NCBI GenBank assembly: GCA_944474755.1
Contig: OX104114.1
Span: forward strand, 21,909,220-21,973,219
Source of the DNA: Limnoperna fortunei
Taxonomy: Eukaryota; Mollusca; Bivalvia; Mytilida; Modiolidae
Direction of reading: 5' to 3'
Length of the DNA stretch: 64,000 bases
A model generated the notes under the pieces. It saw nothing but the letters and a program-made list of their open reading frames with translations, ran no database searches and had not been told where the DNA came from. Within the stretch, counting starts at the first letter, position 1; every line of letters starts with the position of its first letter. Below, piece after piece: positions 1 to 15,509 of the stretch. The position numbers and the translations under genes are program-made.

Positions 1-3000
1 CAGTGTTCATCACCCCAACAATTGTCAGAACAGAGTTGATCACTACAACAATAATAAAAACAGTGTTGATCACCACAACAATTGTCAGAACAGAGTTGAT
101 CACTACAACAATTGTCAGAACAGCGTTGATCACCACAACAATTGTCAGAACAGCGTTGATCACCACAACAATTGTCAGAACAGTGTTGATCATTACAACA
201 ATTGTCAGAACGGTGTTGATCACAACAACAATTTTCAGAATAGTGTTGATACCACTATAATTTTCAGAACAGTGTTGATCACCACAACAATTTTCAGAAC
301 AGTGTTGATCACTACAACAATTGTCAGAACAGTGTTGATCACCACAACAATTGCCAGAACAGTGTTGATCACCACAACAATTGTCGGAGCAGTGTTGATC
401 GTTACAACAATTGTCAGAACAGTGTTGTTCACAATAACAATTGTCAGAAAAGTGTTGATCATTGCAAAAATTGTCAGAACAGTGTTGACCATTACAACAA
501 TTGTGAGAGCAGTGTTGATCATTACAACAAAATTTCGGAACAATGTTGACCATTACAACAATCGTCAGAACAGAGTTAATCATCACAACAAATGTCAGAA
601 CAGTGTTGACCAATACAACAATTGTCAGAACAGTGATAATCACCACAACAATTGTCAGAACATGGTTGATCATTACAACAATGGTCAGAACAGTGTTGAT
701 CACCACAACAATTGTCATCAGAACAGTGTTGATCACCACAACAATGGTCAGAACAGTGTTGATCACCACAACAATTGTCGGAACAGTGTCGATCACTTAC
801 AACAATTGTTAAAACAGTGTTGATCACCAGAACAATTGTCAGAACAGTGTTGATCACCAGAGCAATTGTCAGAACAGTGGTTATCATTACAACAATTGTC
901 AGAGCAGTGTTGATCACCACAACAATTGTCAGAACAGTGTTGATCATTACAACAATTGTCAGAACGGTGTTGATCACAACAACAATTGTCAGAATAGTGT
1001 TGATACCACTATAATTATCAGAACAGTGTTGATCACCCCAACAATTGTCAGAACAGTGTTGATCACTACAACAATCGTCAGAACAGTGTTGATCACAACA
1101 ACAATTGTCAGAACAGTGTTGATCATTACAACAATTGTCAGAACAGTGTTGATCACCACAACAATTGTCAGAACAGAGTTGATCACTACAACAATTTTCA
1201 GAACAGTGTTGATGCCACCACTATAATTATCAGAACAGTGTTCATCACCCCAACAATTGTCAGAACAGAGTTGATCACTACAACAATAATTAAAACAGTG
1301 TTGATCACCACAACAATTGTCAGAACAGAGTTGATCACTACAACAATTGTCAGAACAGCGTTGATCACCACAACAATTGTCAGAACAGCGTTGATCACCA
1401 CAACAATTGTCAGAACAGTGTTGATCATTACAACAATTGTCAGAACGGTGTTGATCACAACAACAATTTTCAGAATAGTGTTGATACCACTATAATTTTC
1501 AGAACAGTGTTGATCACCACAACAATTTTCAGAACAGTGTTGATCACTACAACAATTGTCAGAACAGTGTTGATCACCACAACAATTGCCAGAACAGTGT
1601 TGATCACCACAACAATTGTCGGAGCAGTGTTGATCGTTACAACAATTGTCAGAACAGTGTTGTTCACAATAACAATTGTCAGAAAAGTGTTGATCATTGC
1701 AAAAATTGTCAGAACAGTGTTGACCATTACAACAATTGTGAGAGCAGTGTTGATCATTACAACAAAATTTCGGAACAATGTTGACCATTACAACAATCGT
1801 CAGAACAGAGTTAATCATCACAACAAATGTCAGAACAGTGTTGACCAATACAACAATTGTCAGAACAGTGATAATCACCACAACAATTGTCAGAACATGG
1901 TTGATCATTACAACAATGGTCAGAACAGTGTTGATCACCACAACAATTGTCATCAGAACAGTGTTGATCACCACAACAATGGTCAGAACAGTGTTGATCA
2001 CCACAACAATTGTCGGAACAGTGTCGATCACTTACAACAATTGTTAAAACAGTGTTGATCACCAGAACAATTGTCAGAACAGTGTTGATCACCAGAGCAA
2101 TTGTCAGAACAGTGGTTATCATTACAACAATTGTCAGAGCAGTGTTGATCACCACAACAATTGTCAGAACAGTGTTGATCATTACAACAATTGTCAGAAC
2201 GGTGTTGATCACAACAACAATTGTCAGAATAGTGTTGATACCACTATAATTATCAGAACAGTGTTGATCACCCCAACAATTGTCAGAACAGTGTTGATCA
2301 CTACAACAATCGTCAGAACAGTGTTGATCACAACAACAATTGTCAGAACAGTGTTGATCATTACAACAATTGTCAGAACAGTGTTGATCACCACAACAAT
2401 TGTCAGAACAGAGTTGATCACTACAACAATTTTCAGAACAGTGTTGATGCCACCACTATAATTATCAGAACAGTGTTCATCACCCCAACAATTGTCAGAA
2501 CAGAGTTGATCACTACAACAATAATTAAAACAGTGTTGATCACCACAACAATTGTCAGAACAGAGTTGATCACTACAACAATTGTCAGAACAGCGTTGAT
2601 CACCACAACAATTGTCAGAACAGCGTTGATCACCACAACAATTGTCAGAACAGTGTTGATCATTACAACAATTGTCAGAACGGTGTTGATCACAACAACA
2701 ATTTTCAGAATAGTGTTGATACCACTATAATTTTCAGAACAGTGTTGATCACCACAACAATTTTCAGAACAGTGTTGATCACTACAACAATTGTCAGAAC
2801 AGTGTTGATCACCACAACAATTGCCAGAACAGTGTTGATCACCACAACAATTGTCGGAGCAGTGTTGATCGTTACAACAATTGTCAGAACAGTGTTGTTC
2901 ACAATAACAATTGTCAGAAAAGTGTTGATCATTGCAAAAATTGTCAGAACAGTGTTGACCATTACAACAATTGTGAGAGCAGTGTTGATCATTACAACAA

Positions 3001-4650
3001 AATTTCGGAACAATGTTGACCATTACAACAATCGTCAGAACAGAGTTAATCATCACAACAAATGTCAGAACAGTGTTGACCAATACAACAATTGTCAGAA
3101 CAGTGATAATCACCACAACAATTGTCAGAACATGGTTGATCATTACAACAATGGTCAGAACAGTGTTGATCACCACAACAATTGTCATCAGAACAGTGTT
3201 GATCACCACAACAATGGTCAGAACAGTGTTGATCACCACAACAATTGTCGGAACAGTGTCGATCACTTACAACAATTGTTAAAACAGTGTTGATCACCAG
3301 AACAATTGTCAGAACAGTGTTGATCACCAGAGCAATTGTCAGAACAGTGGTTATCATTACAACAATTGTCAGAGCAGTGTTGATCACCACAACAATTGTC
3401 AGAACAGTGTTGATCATTACAACAATTGTCAGAACGGTGTTGATCACAACAACAATTGTCAGAATAGTGTTGATACCACTATAATTATCAGAACAGTGTT
3501 GATCACCCCAACAATTGTCAGAACAGTGTTGATCACTACAACAATCGTCAGAACAGTGTTGATCACAACAACAATTGTCAGAACAGTGTTGATCATTACA
3601 ACAATTGTCAGAACAGTGTTGATCACCACAACAATTGTCAGAACAGAGTTGATCACTACAACAATTTTCAGAACAGTGTTGATGCCACCACTATAATTAT
3701 CAGAACAGTGTTCATCACCCCAACAATTGTCAGAACAGAGTTGATCACTACAACAATAATAAAAACAGTGTTGATCACCACAACAATTGTCAGAACAGAG
3801 TTGATCACTACAACAATTGTCAGAACAGCGTTGATCACCACAACAATTGTCAGAACAGCGTTGATCACCACAACAATTGTCAGAACAGTGTTGATCATTA
3901 CAACAATTGTCAGAACGGTGTTGATCACAACAACAATTTTCAGAATAGTATTGATACCACTATAATTTTCAGAACAGTGTTGATCACCACAACAATTTTC
4001 AGAACAGTGTTGATCACTACAACAATTGTCAGAACAGTGTTGATCACCACAACAATTGCCAGAACAGTGTTGATCACCACAACAATTGTCGGAGCAGTGT
4101 TGATCGTTACAACAATTGTCAGAACAGTGTTGTTCACAATAACAATTGTCAGAAAAGTGTTGATCATTGCAAAAATTGTCAGAACAGTGTTGACCATTAC
4201 AACAATTGTGAGAGCAGTGTTGATCATTACAACAAAATTTCGGAAAAATGTTGACCATTACAACAATCGTCAGAACAGAGTTAATCATCACAACAAATGT
4301 CAGAACAGTGTTGACCAATACAACAATTGTCAGAACAGTGATAATCACCCAACAATTGTCAGAACATGGTTGATCATTACAACAATGGTCAGAACAGTGT
4401 TGATCACCACAACAATTGTCATCAGAACAGTGTTGATCACCACAACAATGGTCAGAACAGTGTTGATCACCACAACAATTGTCGGAACAGTGTCGATCAC
4501 TTACAACAATTGTTAAAACAGTGTTGATCACCAGAACAATTGTCAGAACAGTGTTGATCACCAGAGCAATTGTCAGAACAGTGGTTATCATTACAACAAT
4601 TGTCAGAGCAGTGTTGATCACCACAACAATTGTCAGAACAGTGTTGATCA
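1..4650. repeat. 1,235-bp higher-order repeat, 3 full copies plus a partial one
   Basis: Copies begin at 1, 1,236, 2,471 and 3,706 and are almost identical base for base; the visible differences are single bases, such as ATAATAAAAA versus ATAATTAAAA near 50. The fourth copy follows the pattern until about 4,650, where it switches to another block, and it has a 1-bp deletion near 4,349. Each copy is punctuated by three odd-length marker units ending CCACTATAATT (about 250, 1,003 and 1,212 in copy 1). A period of 1,235 is 2 modulo 3, so no reading frame can run through successive copies. Near identity implies recent unequal exchange or amplification. Confidence 0.93.
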
Positions 4651-6600
4651 TCACAGCAATTGTCAGAGCAGTGTCGATCATTACAACACTTTTGCGAACA
4701 GTGTTGATGATTGCAACAATTGTCAGAACAGTGTTGATCATAACAACAATTGTCAGAAAATTGTTAATCACTTACAAGAATTGTCAGAATAGTGTTGATC
4801 ATTACAACAATTGTCGGAACAGTGTTGATCACCACAACATTTCTCGGAGCAGTGTTGATCATTGCAACAATTGTCAGAACAGTGTTGATCGCCACAACAA
4901 TTGTCAGAACAGTGTTGATCGCTTACAACAATTGTCAGAACAGTGTTGATCGCTTACAACAATTGTCAAAACAGTGTTGATCACCCCAACAATTGTCATA
5001 ACAGTGCTGATCATGGTAGCAATTGTCATAAAAGTGTTGATCACCACACCAATTGTCAGAACAGTGTTGATTGCTTAAAACAATTATCGGAACAGTGTTG
5101 ATCGCCACAACAATTGTCGGACCTGTATTGGTTACTACAACAATTGTCAGAACAGTGTGGATCACTACAACAATTACCGAACAGTGTTGATCACCACAAT
5201 TGTCAGAACTGCGTTGATCATTGCAAAAATTTTTTGAACAATGTTGATCACCAAAACAATTGTCAGAACAGTATAGATCATCACAACAATTTTCAGAACA
5301 GTGTTGATCGCTTAAAACAATTGTCGGAACAGTGTTGATCGCCACAACAATTGGCGGACCTGTGTTGGTCACTACAACAATTGTCAGAACAGTGTTGATC
5401 ACTACAACAATTGTCAGAACAGTGTTGATCACAACAACAATTGACAGAACAGTGTTAATCGCAACAACAATTGTCAGAACAATGTTGATCACCAGAGCAA
5501 TTGTCAGAACAGTGTTGATAACTACAACAATTGTCAGAATAGTGTTTATCACAACAACAATTGTCAGAACAGTGTTTATCACAACAACAATTGTCAAAAT
5601 AGTGTTGATGCCACTATAATTATCAGAACAGTGTTGATCATCCCAACAATTGTTAGAACAGAGTTGATCACTACAACAATTGTCAGAACAGAGTTGATCA
5701 CAACAATAATTTTCAGAACAGTGTTGATGCCACCACTATAATTATCAGAACAGTGTTCATCACCCCAACAATTGCTAGAACAGAGTTGATCACTAAAACA
5801 ATTATAAAAACAGTGTTTATCACCACAACAATTGTCAGAATAGTGTTGCTCACAACAACAATTGTCAGAAAAGTGTTGATCATTACAACAATTGTCAGAA
5901 CGGTGTTGAGCACAACAACAATTTTCAGAATAGTGTTGCTCACAACAACAATTGTCAGAACGGTGTTGATCACCACAACCATTGTGAAAATAGTGTTGCT
6001 CACAACAACAATTGTCAGAACAGTGTTGCTCACAACAACAATTGTCAGAACAGAGTTGATCACAACAACAATTGTCAGAACAGTGTTGATCACCACAACA
6101 ATTGTCAGAAAAGTGTTGATCATTACAACAATTGTCAGAACGGTGTTGATCACAACAACAATTGTCAGAATAGTGTTGATACCACTATAATTATCAGAAC
6201 AGTGTTGATCACCCCAACAATTGTCAGAACAGTGTTGATCACTACAACAATCGTCAGAACAGTGTTGATCACAACAACAATTGTCAGAACAGTGTTGATC
6301 ATTACAACAATTGTCAGAACAGTGTTGATCACCACAACAATTGCCAGAACAGTGTTGATCACCACTACAATTGTCGGAGCAGTGTTGATCATTACAACAA
6401 TTGTCAGAACAGTGTTGTTCACAATAACAATTGTCAGAAAAGTGTTGATCATTGCAAAAATTGTCAGAACAGTGTTGATCATTACAACAATTGTCTGAAC
6501 AGTGTTGACCATTACAACAAAATTTCGGAACAGTGTTGACCATTACAACAATAGTCAGAACAGAGTTAATCATCACAACAAATGTCAGAACAGTGTTGAC
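3706..6600. repeat. About 2.9-kb satellite block duplicated at 12,672-15,600
   Basis: From the GTGTTCATCACCCC marker at 3,706, the block recurs at 12,672 with an offset of 8,966, rising to 8,997 after one extra 30-bp unit and a 1-bp change. It then keeps the 8,997 offset to about 6,590/15,590. It contains the GGACCTGTATTGG variant units and the TGATGCCACTATAATT marker units. The two blocks are separated by other satellite variants, so this is a dispersed segmental duplication inside the array. Confidence 0.85.
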
Positions 6601-8899
6601 CATTACAAAAATAGTCAGAACAGAGTTGATCATCACAACAAATGTCAGAACAGTGTTGACCATTACAACAATTGTGAGAACAGTGTTGATCATTACAACA
6701 AAATTTCGGAACAGTGTTGACCATTAAAAAAATAGTAAAAACAGAGTTGAACATTACAACAATTGTAAGAACAGTGTTGATCATTACAACAATTGTAAGA
6801 ACAGTTTTGATCATAACAACAATTGTCAGAACAGTGTTGACCATTACAACAATTGTCATAACTGTGTTGATCGCTTACAACAATTGTCAGAACAGTGTTG
6901 ATCATTACAACAATTGTCAGAACAATGTTGACCATTAAAACAATTGTCAGAACTGTGTTGATCGCTTACAACAATTGTCAGAACAGTGTTGATCATAACA
7001 ACAATTGTCAGAACAGTGTTGACCATTACAACAATTGTCAGAACTGTGTTGATCGCTTACAACAATTGTCAGAACAGTGTTGATCATTACAACAATTGTC
7101 AGATCAGTGTTGATCATTACAACAAAATTTCGGAACAGTGTTGATCACCACAACAATTGTCAGAACAGAGTTGATCATTACAACAATTGTCAGAACAGTT
7201 ATGATTATTACAACAATTGTCATAAGAGTGATAATCACCACAACAATTGTCAGAACATGGTTGATCATTACAACAATTGTCGAAACAGTGTTAATCACTA
7301 ACAACATTGTCAGAACAGTGTTGAACACCACAACAATTGTCAGAAATTTGTTAATCACTTACAAGATTTGTCGGAACAGTGTTGATCATTACAACAATTG
7401 TCGGAACAGTGTTGATCACCACAACATTTGTCGGAGCAGTGTTGATCACCACAACAATTGTCATCAGAACCGTGTTGATCACCACAACAATTGTCGGAAC
7501 AGTGTTGATCACCACAACAATTGTCGGAACAGTGTTGATCACCACAACAATTGTCAGAACAGTGTTGATCACCACAACAATTGTCGGAACAGTGTTGATC
7601 ACCACAACAATTGTCGGAACAGTGTCGATCACTTACAACAATTGTTAAAACAGTGTTGATCACCAGAACAATTGTCGGAACAGTATTGATCACCACAACA
7701 ATTGTCGGAACAGTGTCGATCCCTTACAACAATTGTTAAAACAGTGTTGATCACCAGAACAATTGTCAGAACAGTGTTTATTATAACAACAATTGTCAGA
7801 ACAGTGTTGATCATTACAACAATTGTCAGAACAGTGTTTATTATTACAACAATTGTCAGAACAGTGTTGAGCACCACAACAATTGTCAGAAATTGGTTAA
7901 TCACTTACAAGATTTGTCAGAAAAGTGTTGATCATTACAACAATTGTCGGAACAGTGTTGATCACCACAACATTTGTCGGAGCAGTGTTGATCATTACAA
8001 CAATGGTCAGAACAGTGTTGATCACCACAACAATTGTCATCAGAACAGTATTGATCACCACAACCATTGTCGGAACAGTGTTGATCACTTACAACAATTG
8101 TTAAAACAGTGTTGATCACCAGAACAATTGTCAGAACAGCGTTTATCATTACAACAATTGTCAGAACAGTGTTGATCACTTATAACAATTGTCAGAACAG
8201 TGTTGATCACCAGAGCAATTGTCAGAACAGTGTTTATCATTACAACAATTGTCATAACAGTGTTGATCATTACAACAATTGTCAGAACAATGTTGATCAT
8301 TACAACAATTGTCAGAACAGTGTTGATCATTACAACAATTGTCAGAACAGTGTTGATCATCACAGAAATTGTCGGAGCAGTGTTGATCATTACACCACTT
8401 TTGCGAACAGTGTTGATGATTGCAACAATTGTCAGAACGTTGTTGATCACCACAACAATTGTCAGAACAGTGTTGATCATCACAGCAATTGTCGGAGCAG
8501 TGTTGATCATTACAACACTTTTGCGAACAGTGTTGATCATTACAACAATTATCAGAACAGTGTTGATCATTACAATAATTGTCAGAACGGTGTTGATCAC
8601 AACAACAATTGCCAGAATAGTGTTGATACCACTATAATTATCAGAACAGTGTTGATCACCCCAACAATTGTTTGAACAGTGTTGATCACTACAACAATTG
8701 TCAGAACAGAGTTGATCACCACAACAATTTTCAGAACAGTGTTGATCACTAAAACAATTGTCAGAACAGTGTTGATCACAACAACAATTGTCATAACAGT
8801 GTTGATCATTACATCAATTGTCAGAACGGTGTTGATCACAACAACAATTGTCAGAACAGTGTTGATCATTACAACAATTGTCAGAGTAGAATTGATCAT

Positions 8900-9650
8900 C
8901 ACAACAATTGTCAGAACAGTGTGATCACCACAACATGTGTCAGAACAGTGTTGATTGCTTACAACACATATCGGAACAGTGTTCATCGCCACAACAATTG
9001 TCGGACCTGTATTGGTTACTACAACAATTGTCAGAACAGTGTGGATCACTACAACAATTATCGGAACAGTGTTGATCACCACAATTGTCAGAACAGTATA
9101 GATCATCACAATAATTTTCAGAACAGTGTTGATCGCTTACAACAATTGTCGGAACAGTGTTGATCGCCACAACAATCGTCGGACCTGTGTTGGTCACTAC
9201 AACAATTGGCAGAACAGTGTTGATCACTACAACAATTGTCAGAACGGTGTTGATCACAACAACAATTGTCAGAACAGTGTTGATCACAACAACAATTGTC
9301 AGAACAGTGTTGATCATTACAACAATTGTCAGAACGGTGTTGATCACAACAACAATTGTCAGAACAGTGTTGATCATTACAACAATTGTCAGAATAGAAT
9401 TGATCATCACAACAATTGTCAGAACAGTGTGATCACCACAACGTGTGTCAGAACAGTGTTGATTGCTTACAACAATTATCGGAACAGTGTTGATTGCCAA
9501 AACAATTGTCGGACCTGTATTGGTTACTACAACAATTGTCAGAACAGTGTGGATCACTACAACAATTATCGGAACAGTGTTGATCACCACAATTGTCAGA
9601 ACAGTATAGATCATCACAATAATTTTCAGAACAGTGTTGATCGCTTACAA
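8900..9650. repeat. About 508-bp local tandem duplication within the satellite
   Basis: The variant sequence ACAGTGTGATCACCACAAC, followed by TTGATTGCTTACAAC, the GGACCTGTATTGG unit and a GTGGATCACTAC unit, occurs near 8,910 and again near 9,420. Both copies end in the rare ATAATTTTCAGAAC unit. Confidence 0.75.
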
Positions 9651-10023
9651 CAATTGTCGGAACAGTGTTGATCGCCACAACAATCGGCGGACCTGTGTTG
9701 ATCACTACAACAATTGTCAGAACAGAGTGGATCCCAACAACAATTTTCAGAACAGTGTTGATCATTACAACAATTGTCAGAACAGTGTTGATCACAACAA
9801 CATTTTTCAGAACAGTGGTGATCATTACAACAATTGTCAGAACAGTGTTTATCACAACAACAATTGTCAGAATAGTGTTGATGCCACTATAATTATCAGA
9901 ACAGTGTTGATCACCCCAACAATTGTCAGAACAGTGTTGATCACTACAACAATTGTCAGAACAGAGTTGATCACCACAACAATTTTCAGAACAGTGTTGA
10001 TGCCACCACTATAATTATCAGAA

Positions 10024-13000
10024 CAGTGTTCATCACCCCAACAATTGTCAGAACAGAGTTGATCACTACAACAATTATAAAAACAGTGTTGATCACCACA
10101 ACAATTGTCAGAACAGAGTTGATTACTACAACAATTGTCAGAACAGTGTTGATCATTACAACAATTGTCAGAACAGAGTTGATCACAACAACGATTGTCA
10201 GAACAGCGTTGATCACCACAACAATTGTCAGAACAGTGTTGATCATTACAACAATTGTCAGAACGGTGTTGATCACAACAACAATTGTCAGAAAAGTGTT
10301 GATACCACTATAATTTTCAGAACAGTGTTGATCACCACAACAATTTTCAGAACAGTGTTGATCACTACAGCAATTGTCAGAACAGTGTTGATCACCACAA
10401 CAATTGCCAGAACAGTGTTGATCACCACAACAATTGTCGGAGCAGTGTTGATCGTTACAACAATTGTCAGAACAGTGTTGTTCACAATAACAATTGTCAG
10501 AAAAGTGTTGATCATTGCAAAAATTGTCAGAACAGTGTTGATCATTACAACAATTGTCAGAACAGTGTTGACCATTACAACAATTGTGAGAACAGTGTTG
10601 ATCATTACAACAAAATTTCGGAACAATGTTGACCATTACAACAATCGTCAGAACAGAGTTAATCATCACAACAAATGTCAGAACAGTGTTGACCAATACA
10701 ACAATTGTCAGAACAGTGATAATCACCACAACAATTGTCAGAACATGGTTGATCATTACAAGAATGGTCAGAACAGTGTTGATCACCACAACAATTGTCA
10801 TCAGAACAGTGTTGATCACCACAACCATGGTCAGAACAGTGTTGATCACCACAACAATTGTCGGAACAGTGTCGATCACTTACAACAATTGTTAAAACAG
10901 TGTTGATCACCAGAACAATTGTCAGAACAGTGTTGATCACCAGAGCAATTGTCAGAACAGTGGTTATCATTACAACAATTGTCAGAGCAGTGTTGATCAC
11001 CACAACAATTGTCAGAACAGTGTTGATCATCACAGCAATTGTCGGAGCAGTGTTGATCATTACAACACTTTTGCGAACAGTGTTGATGATTGCAACAATT
11101 GTCAGAACAGTGTTGATCATAACAACAATTGTCAGAAAATTGTTAATCACTTACAAGAATTGTCAGAATAGTGTTGATCATTACAACAATTGTCGGAACA
11201 GTGTTGATCACCCCAACATTTCTCGGAGCAGTGTTGATCATTGCAACAATTGTCAGAACAGTGTTGATCACCACAACAATTGTCAGAACAGTGTTGATCG
11301 CTTACAACAATTGTCAGAACAGTGTTGATCGCTTACAACAATTGTCAAAACAGTGTTGATCACCCCAACAATTGTCATAACAGTGTTGATCATGGTAGCA
11401 ATTGTCATAAAAGTGTTGATTACCACACCAATTGTCAGAACAGTGTTGATTGCTTACAACAATTATCGGAACAGTGTTGATCGCCACAACAATTGTCGGA
11501 CCTGTATTGGTTACTACAACAATTGTCAGAACAGTGTGAATCACTACAACAATAACCGAACAGTGTTGATCACCACAATTGTCAGAACTGCGTTGATCAT
11601 TGCAACAATTTTTTGAACAGTGTTGATCACCAAAACAATTGTCAGAACAGTATAGATCATCACAACAATTTTCAGAACAGTGTTGATCGCTTACAACAAT
11701 TGTCGGAACTGTGTTGATCGCCACAACAATCGGCGGACCTGTGTTGGTCACTACAACAATTGTCAGAACAGTGTTGATCACAACAACAATTGACAGAACA
11801 GTGTTAATCGCAACAACAATTGTCTGAACAATGTTGATCACCAGAGCAATTGTCAGAACAGTGTTGATCACTACAACAATTGTCAGAATAGTGTTGATCA
11901 CAAAAACAATTGTCAGAACAGTGTTTATCACAACAACAATTGTCAGAATAGTGTTGATGCCACTATAATTATCAGAACAGTGTTGATCATCCCAACAATT
12001 GTCAGAACAGTGTTGATCACTACAACAATTGTCAGAACAGAGTTGATCACCACAACAATTTTTAGAACAGTGTTGATGCCACCACTATAATTATCAGAAC
12101 AGTGTTCATCACCCCAACAATTGTTAGAACAAAGTTGATCACTAAAAGAATTATAAAAAACAGTGTTGATCACCACAACAATTGTCAGAATAGTGTTGCT
12201 CACAACAACAATTGTCAGAAAAGTGTTGATCATTACAACAATTGTCAGAACGGTGTTGATCACAACAACAATTTTCAGAATAGTGTTGCTCACAACAACA
12301 ATTGTCAGAACGGTGTTGATCACCACAACCATTGTGAGAATAGTGTTGCTCACAACAACAATTGTCAGAACAGTGTTGCTCACAACAACAATTGTCAGAA
12401 CAGAGTTGATCACAACAACAATTGTCAGAACAGTGTTGATCACCACAACAATTGTCAGAACAGTGTTGATCATTACAACAATTGTCAGAACGGTGTTGAT
12501 CACAACAACAATTGTCAGAATAGTGTTGATACCACTATAATTATCAGAACAGTGTTGATCACCCCAACAATTGTCAGAACAGTGTTGATCACTACAACAA
12601 TCGTCAGAACAGTGTTGATCACAACAACAATTTTCAGAACAGTGTTGATGCCACCACTATAATTATCAGAACAGTGTTCATCACCCCAACAATTGTCAGA
12701 ACAGAGTTGATCACTACAACAATAATAAAAACAGTGTTGATCACCACAACAATTGTCAGAACAGAGTTGATCACTACAACAATTGTCAGAACAGTGTTGA
12801 TCATTACAACAATTGTCAGAACAGAGTTGATCACAACAACGATTGTCAGAACAGCGTTGATCACCACAACAATTGTCAGAACAGTGTTGATCATTACAAC
12901 AATTGTCAGAACGGTGTTGATCACAACAACAATTTTCAGAATAGTGTTGATACCACTATAATTTTCAGAACAGTGTTGATCACCACAACAATTTTCAGAA

Positions 13001-15300
13001 CAGTGTTGATCACTACAACAATTGTCAGAACAGTGTTGATCACCACAACAATTGCCAGAACAGTGTTGATCACCACAACAATTGTCGGAGCAGTGTTGAT
13101 CGTTACAACAATTGTCAGAACAGTGTTGTTCACAATAACAATTGTCAGAAAAGTGTTGATCATTGCAAAAATTGTCAGAACAGTGTTGACCATTACAACA
13201 ATTGTGAGAGCAGTGTTGATCATTACAACAAAATTTCGGAACAATGTTGACCATTACAACAATCGTCAGAACAGAGTTAATCATCACAACAAATGTCAGA
13301 ACAGTGTTGACCAATACAACAATTGTCAGAACAGTGATAATCACCACAACAATTGTCAGAACATGGTTGATCATTACAATAATGGTCAGAACAGTGTTGA
13401 TCACCACAACAATTGTCATCAGAACAGTGTTGATCACCACAACAATGGTCAGAACAGTGTTGATCACCACAACAATTGTCGGAACAGTGTCGATCACTTA
13501 CAACAATTGTTAAAACAGTGTTGATCACCAGAACAATTGTCAGAACAGTGTTGATCACCAGAGCAATTGTCAGAACAGTGGTTATCATTACAACAATTGT
13601 CAGAGCAGTGTTGATCACCACAACAATTGTCAGAACAGTGTTGATCATCACAGCAATTGTCAGAGCAGTGTCGATCATTACAACACTTTTGCGAACAGTG
13701 TTGATGATTGCAACAATTGTCAGAACAGTGTTGATCATAACAACAATTGTCAGAAAATTGTTAATCACTTACAAGAATTGTCAGAATAGTGTTGATCATT
13801 ACAACAATTGTCGGAACAGTGTTGATCACCACAACATTTCTCGGAGCAGTGTTGATCATTGCAACAATTGTCAGAACAGTGTTGATCGCCACAACAATTG
13901 TCAGAACAGTGTTGATCGCTTACAACAATTGTCCGAACAGTGTTGATCGCTTACAACAATTGTCAAAACAGTGTTGATCACCCCAACAATTGTCATAACA
14001 GTGCTGATTATGGTAGCAATTGTCATAAAAGTGTTGATCACCACACCAATTGTCAGAACAGTGTTGATTGCTTAAAACAATTATCGGAACAGTGTTGATC
14101 GCCACAACAATTGTCGGACCTGTATTGGTTACTACAACAATTGTCAGAACAGTGTGGATCACTACAACAATTACCGAACAGTGTTGATCACCACAATTGT
14201 CAGAACTGCGTTGATCATTGCAAAAATTTTTTGAACAATGTTGATCACCAAAACAATTGTCAGAACAGTATAGATCATCACAACAATTTTCAGAACAGTG
14301 TTGATCGCTTAAAACAATTGTCGGAACAGTGTTGATCGCCACAACAATTGGCGGACCTGTGTTGGTCACTACAACAATTGTCAGAACAGTGTTGATCACT
14401 ACAACAATTGTCAGAACAGTGTTGATCACAACAACAATTGACAGAACAGTGTTAATCGCAACAACAATTGTCAGAACAATGTTGATCACCAGAGCAATTG
14501 TCAGAACAGTGTTGATAACTACAACAATTGTCAGAATAGTGTTTATCACAACAACAATTGTCAGAACAGTGTTTATCACAACAACAATTGTCAGAATAGT
14601 GTTGATGCCACTATAATTATCAGAACAGTGTTGATCATCCCAACAATTGTTAGAACAGTGTTGATCACTACAACAATTGTCAGAACAGAGTTGATCACAA
14701 CAATAATTTTCAGAACAGTGTTGATGCCACCACTATAATTATCAGAACAGTGTTCATCACCCCAACAATTGCTAGAACAGAGTTGATCACTAAAACAATT
14801 ATAAAAACAGTGTTTATCACCACAACAATTGTCAGAATAGTTTTGCTCACAACAACAATTGTCAGAAAAGTGTTGATCATTACAACAATTGTCAGAACGG
14901 TGTTGAGCACAACAACAATTTTCAGAATAGTGTTGCTCACAACAACAATTGTCAGAACGGTGTTGATCACCACAACCATTGTGAAAATAGTGTTGCTCAC
15001 AACAACAATTGTCAGAACAGTGTTGCTCACAACAACAATTGTCAGAACAGAGTTGATCACAACAACAATTGTCAGAACAGTGTTGATCACCACAACAATT
15101 GTCAGAAAAGTGTTGATCATTACAACAATTGTCAGAACGGTGTTGATCACAACAACAATTGTCAGAATAGTGTTGATACCACTATAATTATCAGAACAGT
15201 GTTGATCACCCCAACAATTGTCAGAACAGTGTTGATCACTACAACAATCGTCAGAACAGTGTTGATCACAACAACAATTGTCAGAACAGTGTTGATCATT
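10024..15300. repeat. Tandem pair of about 2.65-kb higher-order repeats
   Basis: The block at 10,024-12,671 is followed directly by a related block from 12,672, with an offset of 2,648 at both ends and 2,618 in the middle, where one 30-bp unit is missing. Shared landmarks include the TTCATCACCCC marker, the TTATAAAAACAG variant unit, the CTTTTGCGAACAG unit and the GGACCTGTATTGG unit. Together with 3,706-6,350 this is the third appearance of the same module in the window. Confidence 0.82.
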
Positions 15301-15509
15301 ACAACAATTGTCAGAACAGTGTTGATCACCACAACAATTGCCAGAACAGTGTTGATCACCACTACAATTGTCGGAGCAGTGTTGATCATTACAACAATTG
15401 TCAGAACAGTGTTGTTCACAATAACAATTGTCAGAAAAGTGTTGATCATTGCAAAAATTGTCAGAACAGTGTTGATCATTACAACAATTGTCTGAACAGT
15501 GTTGACCAT

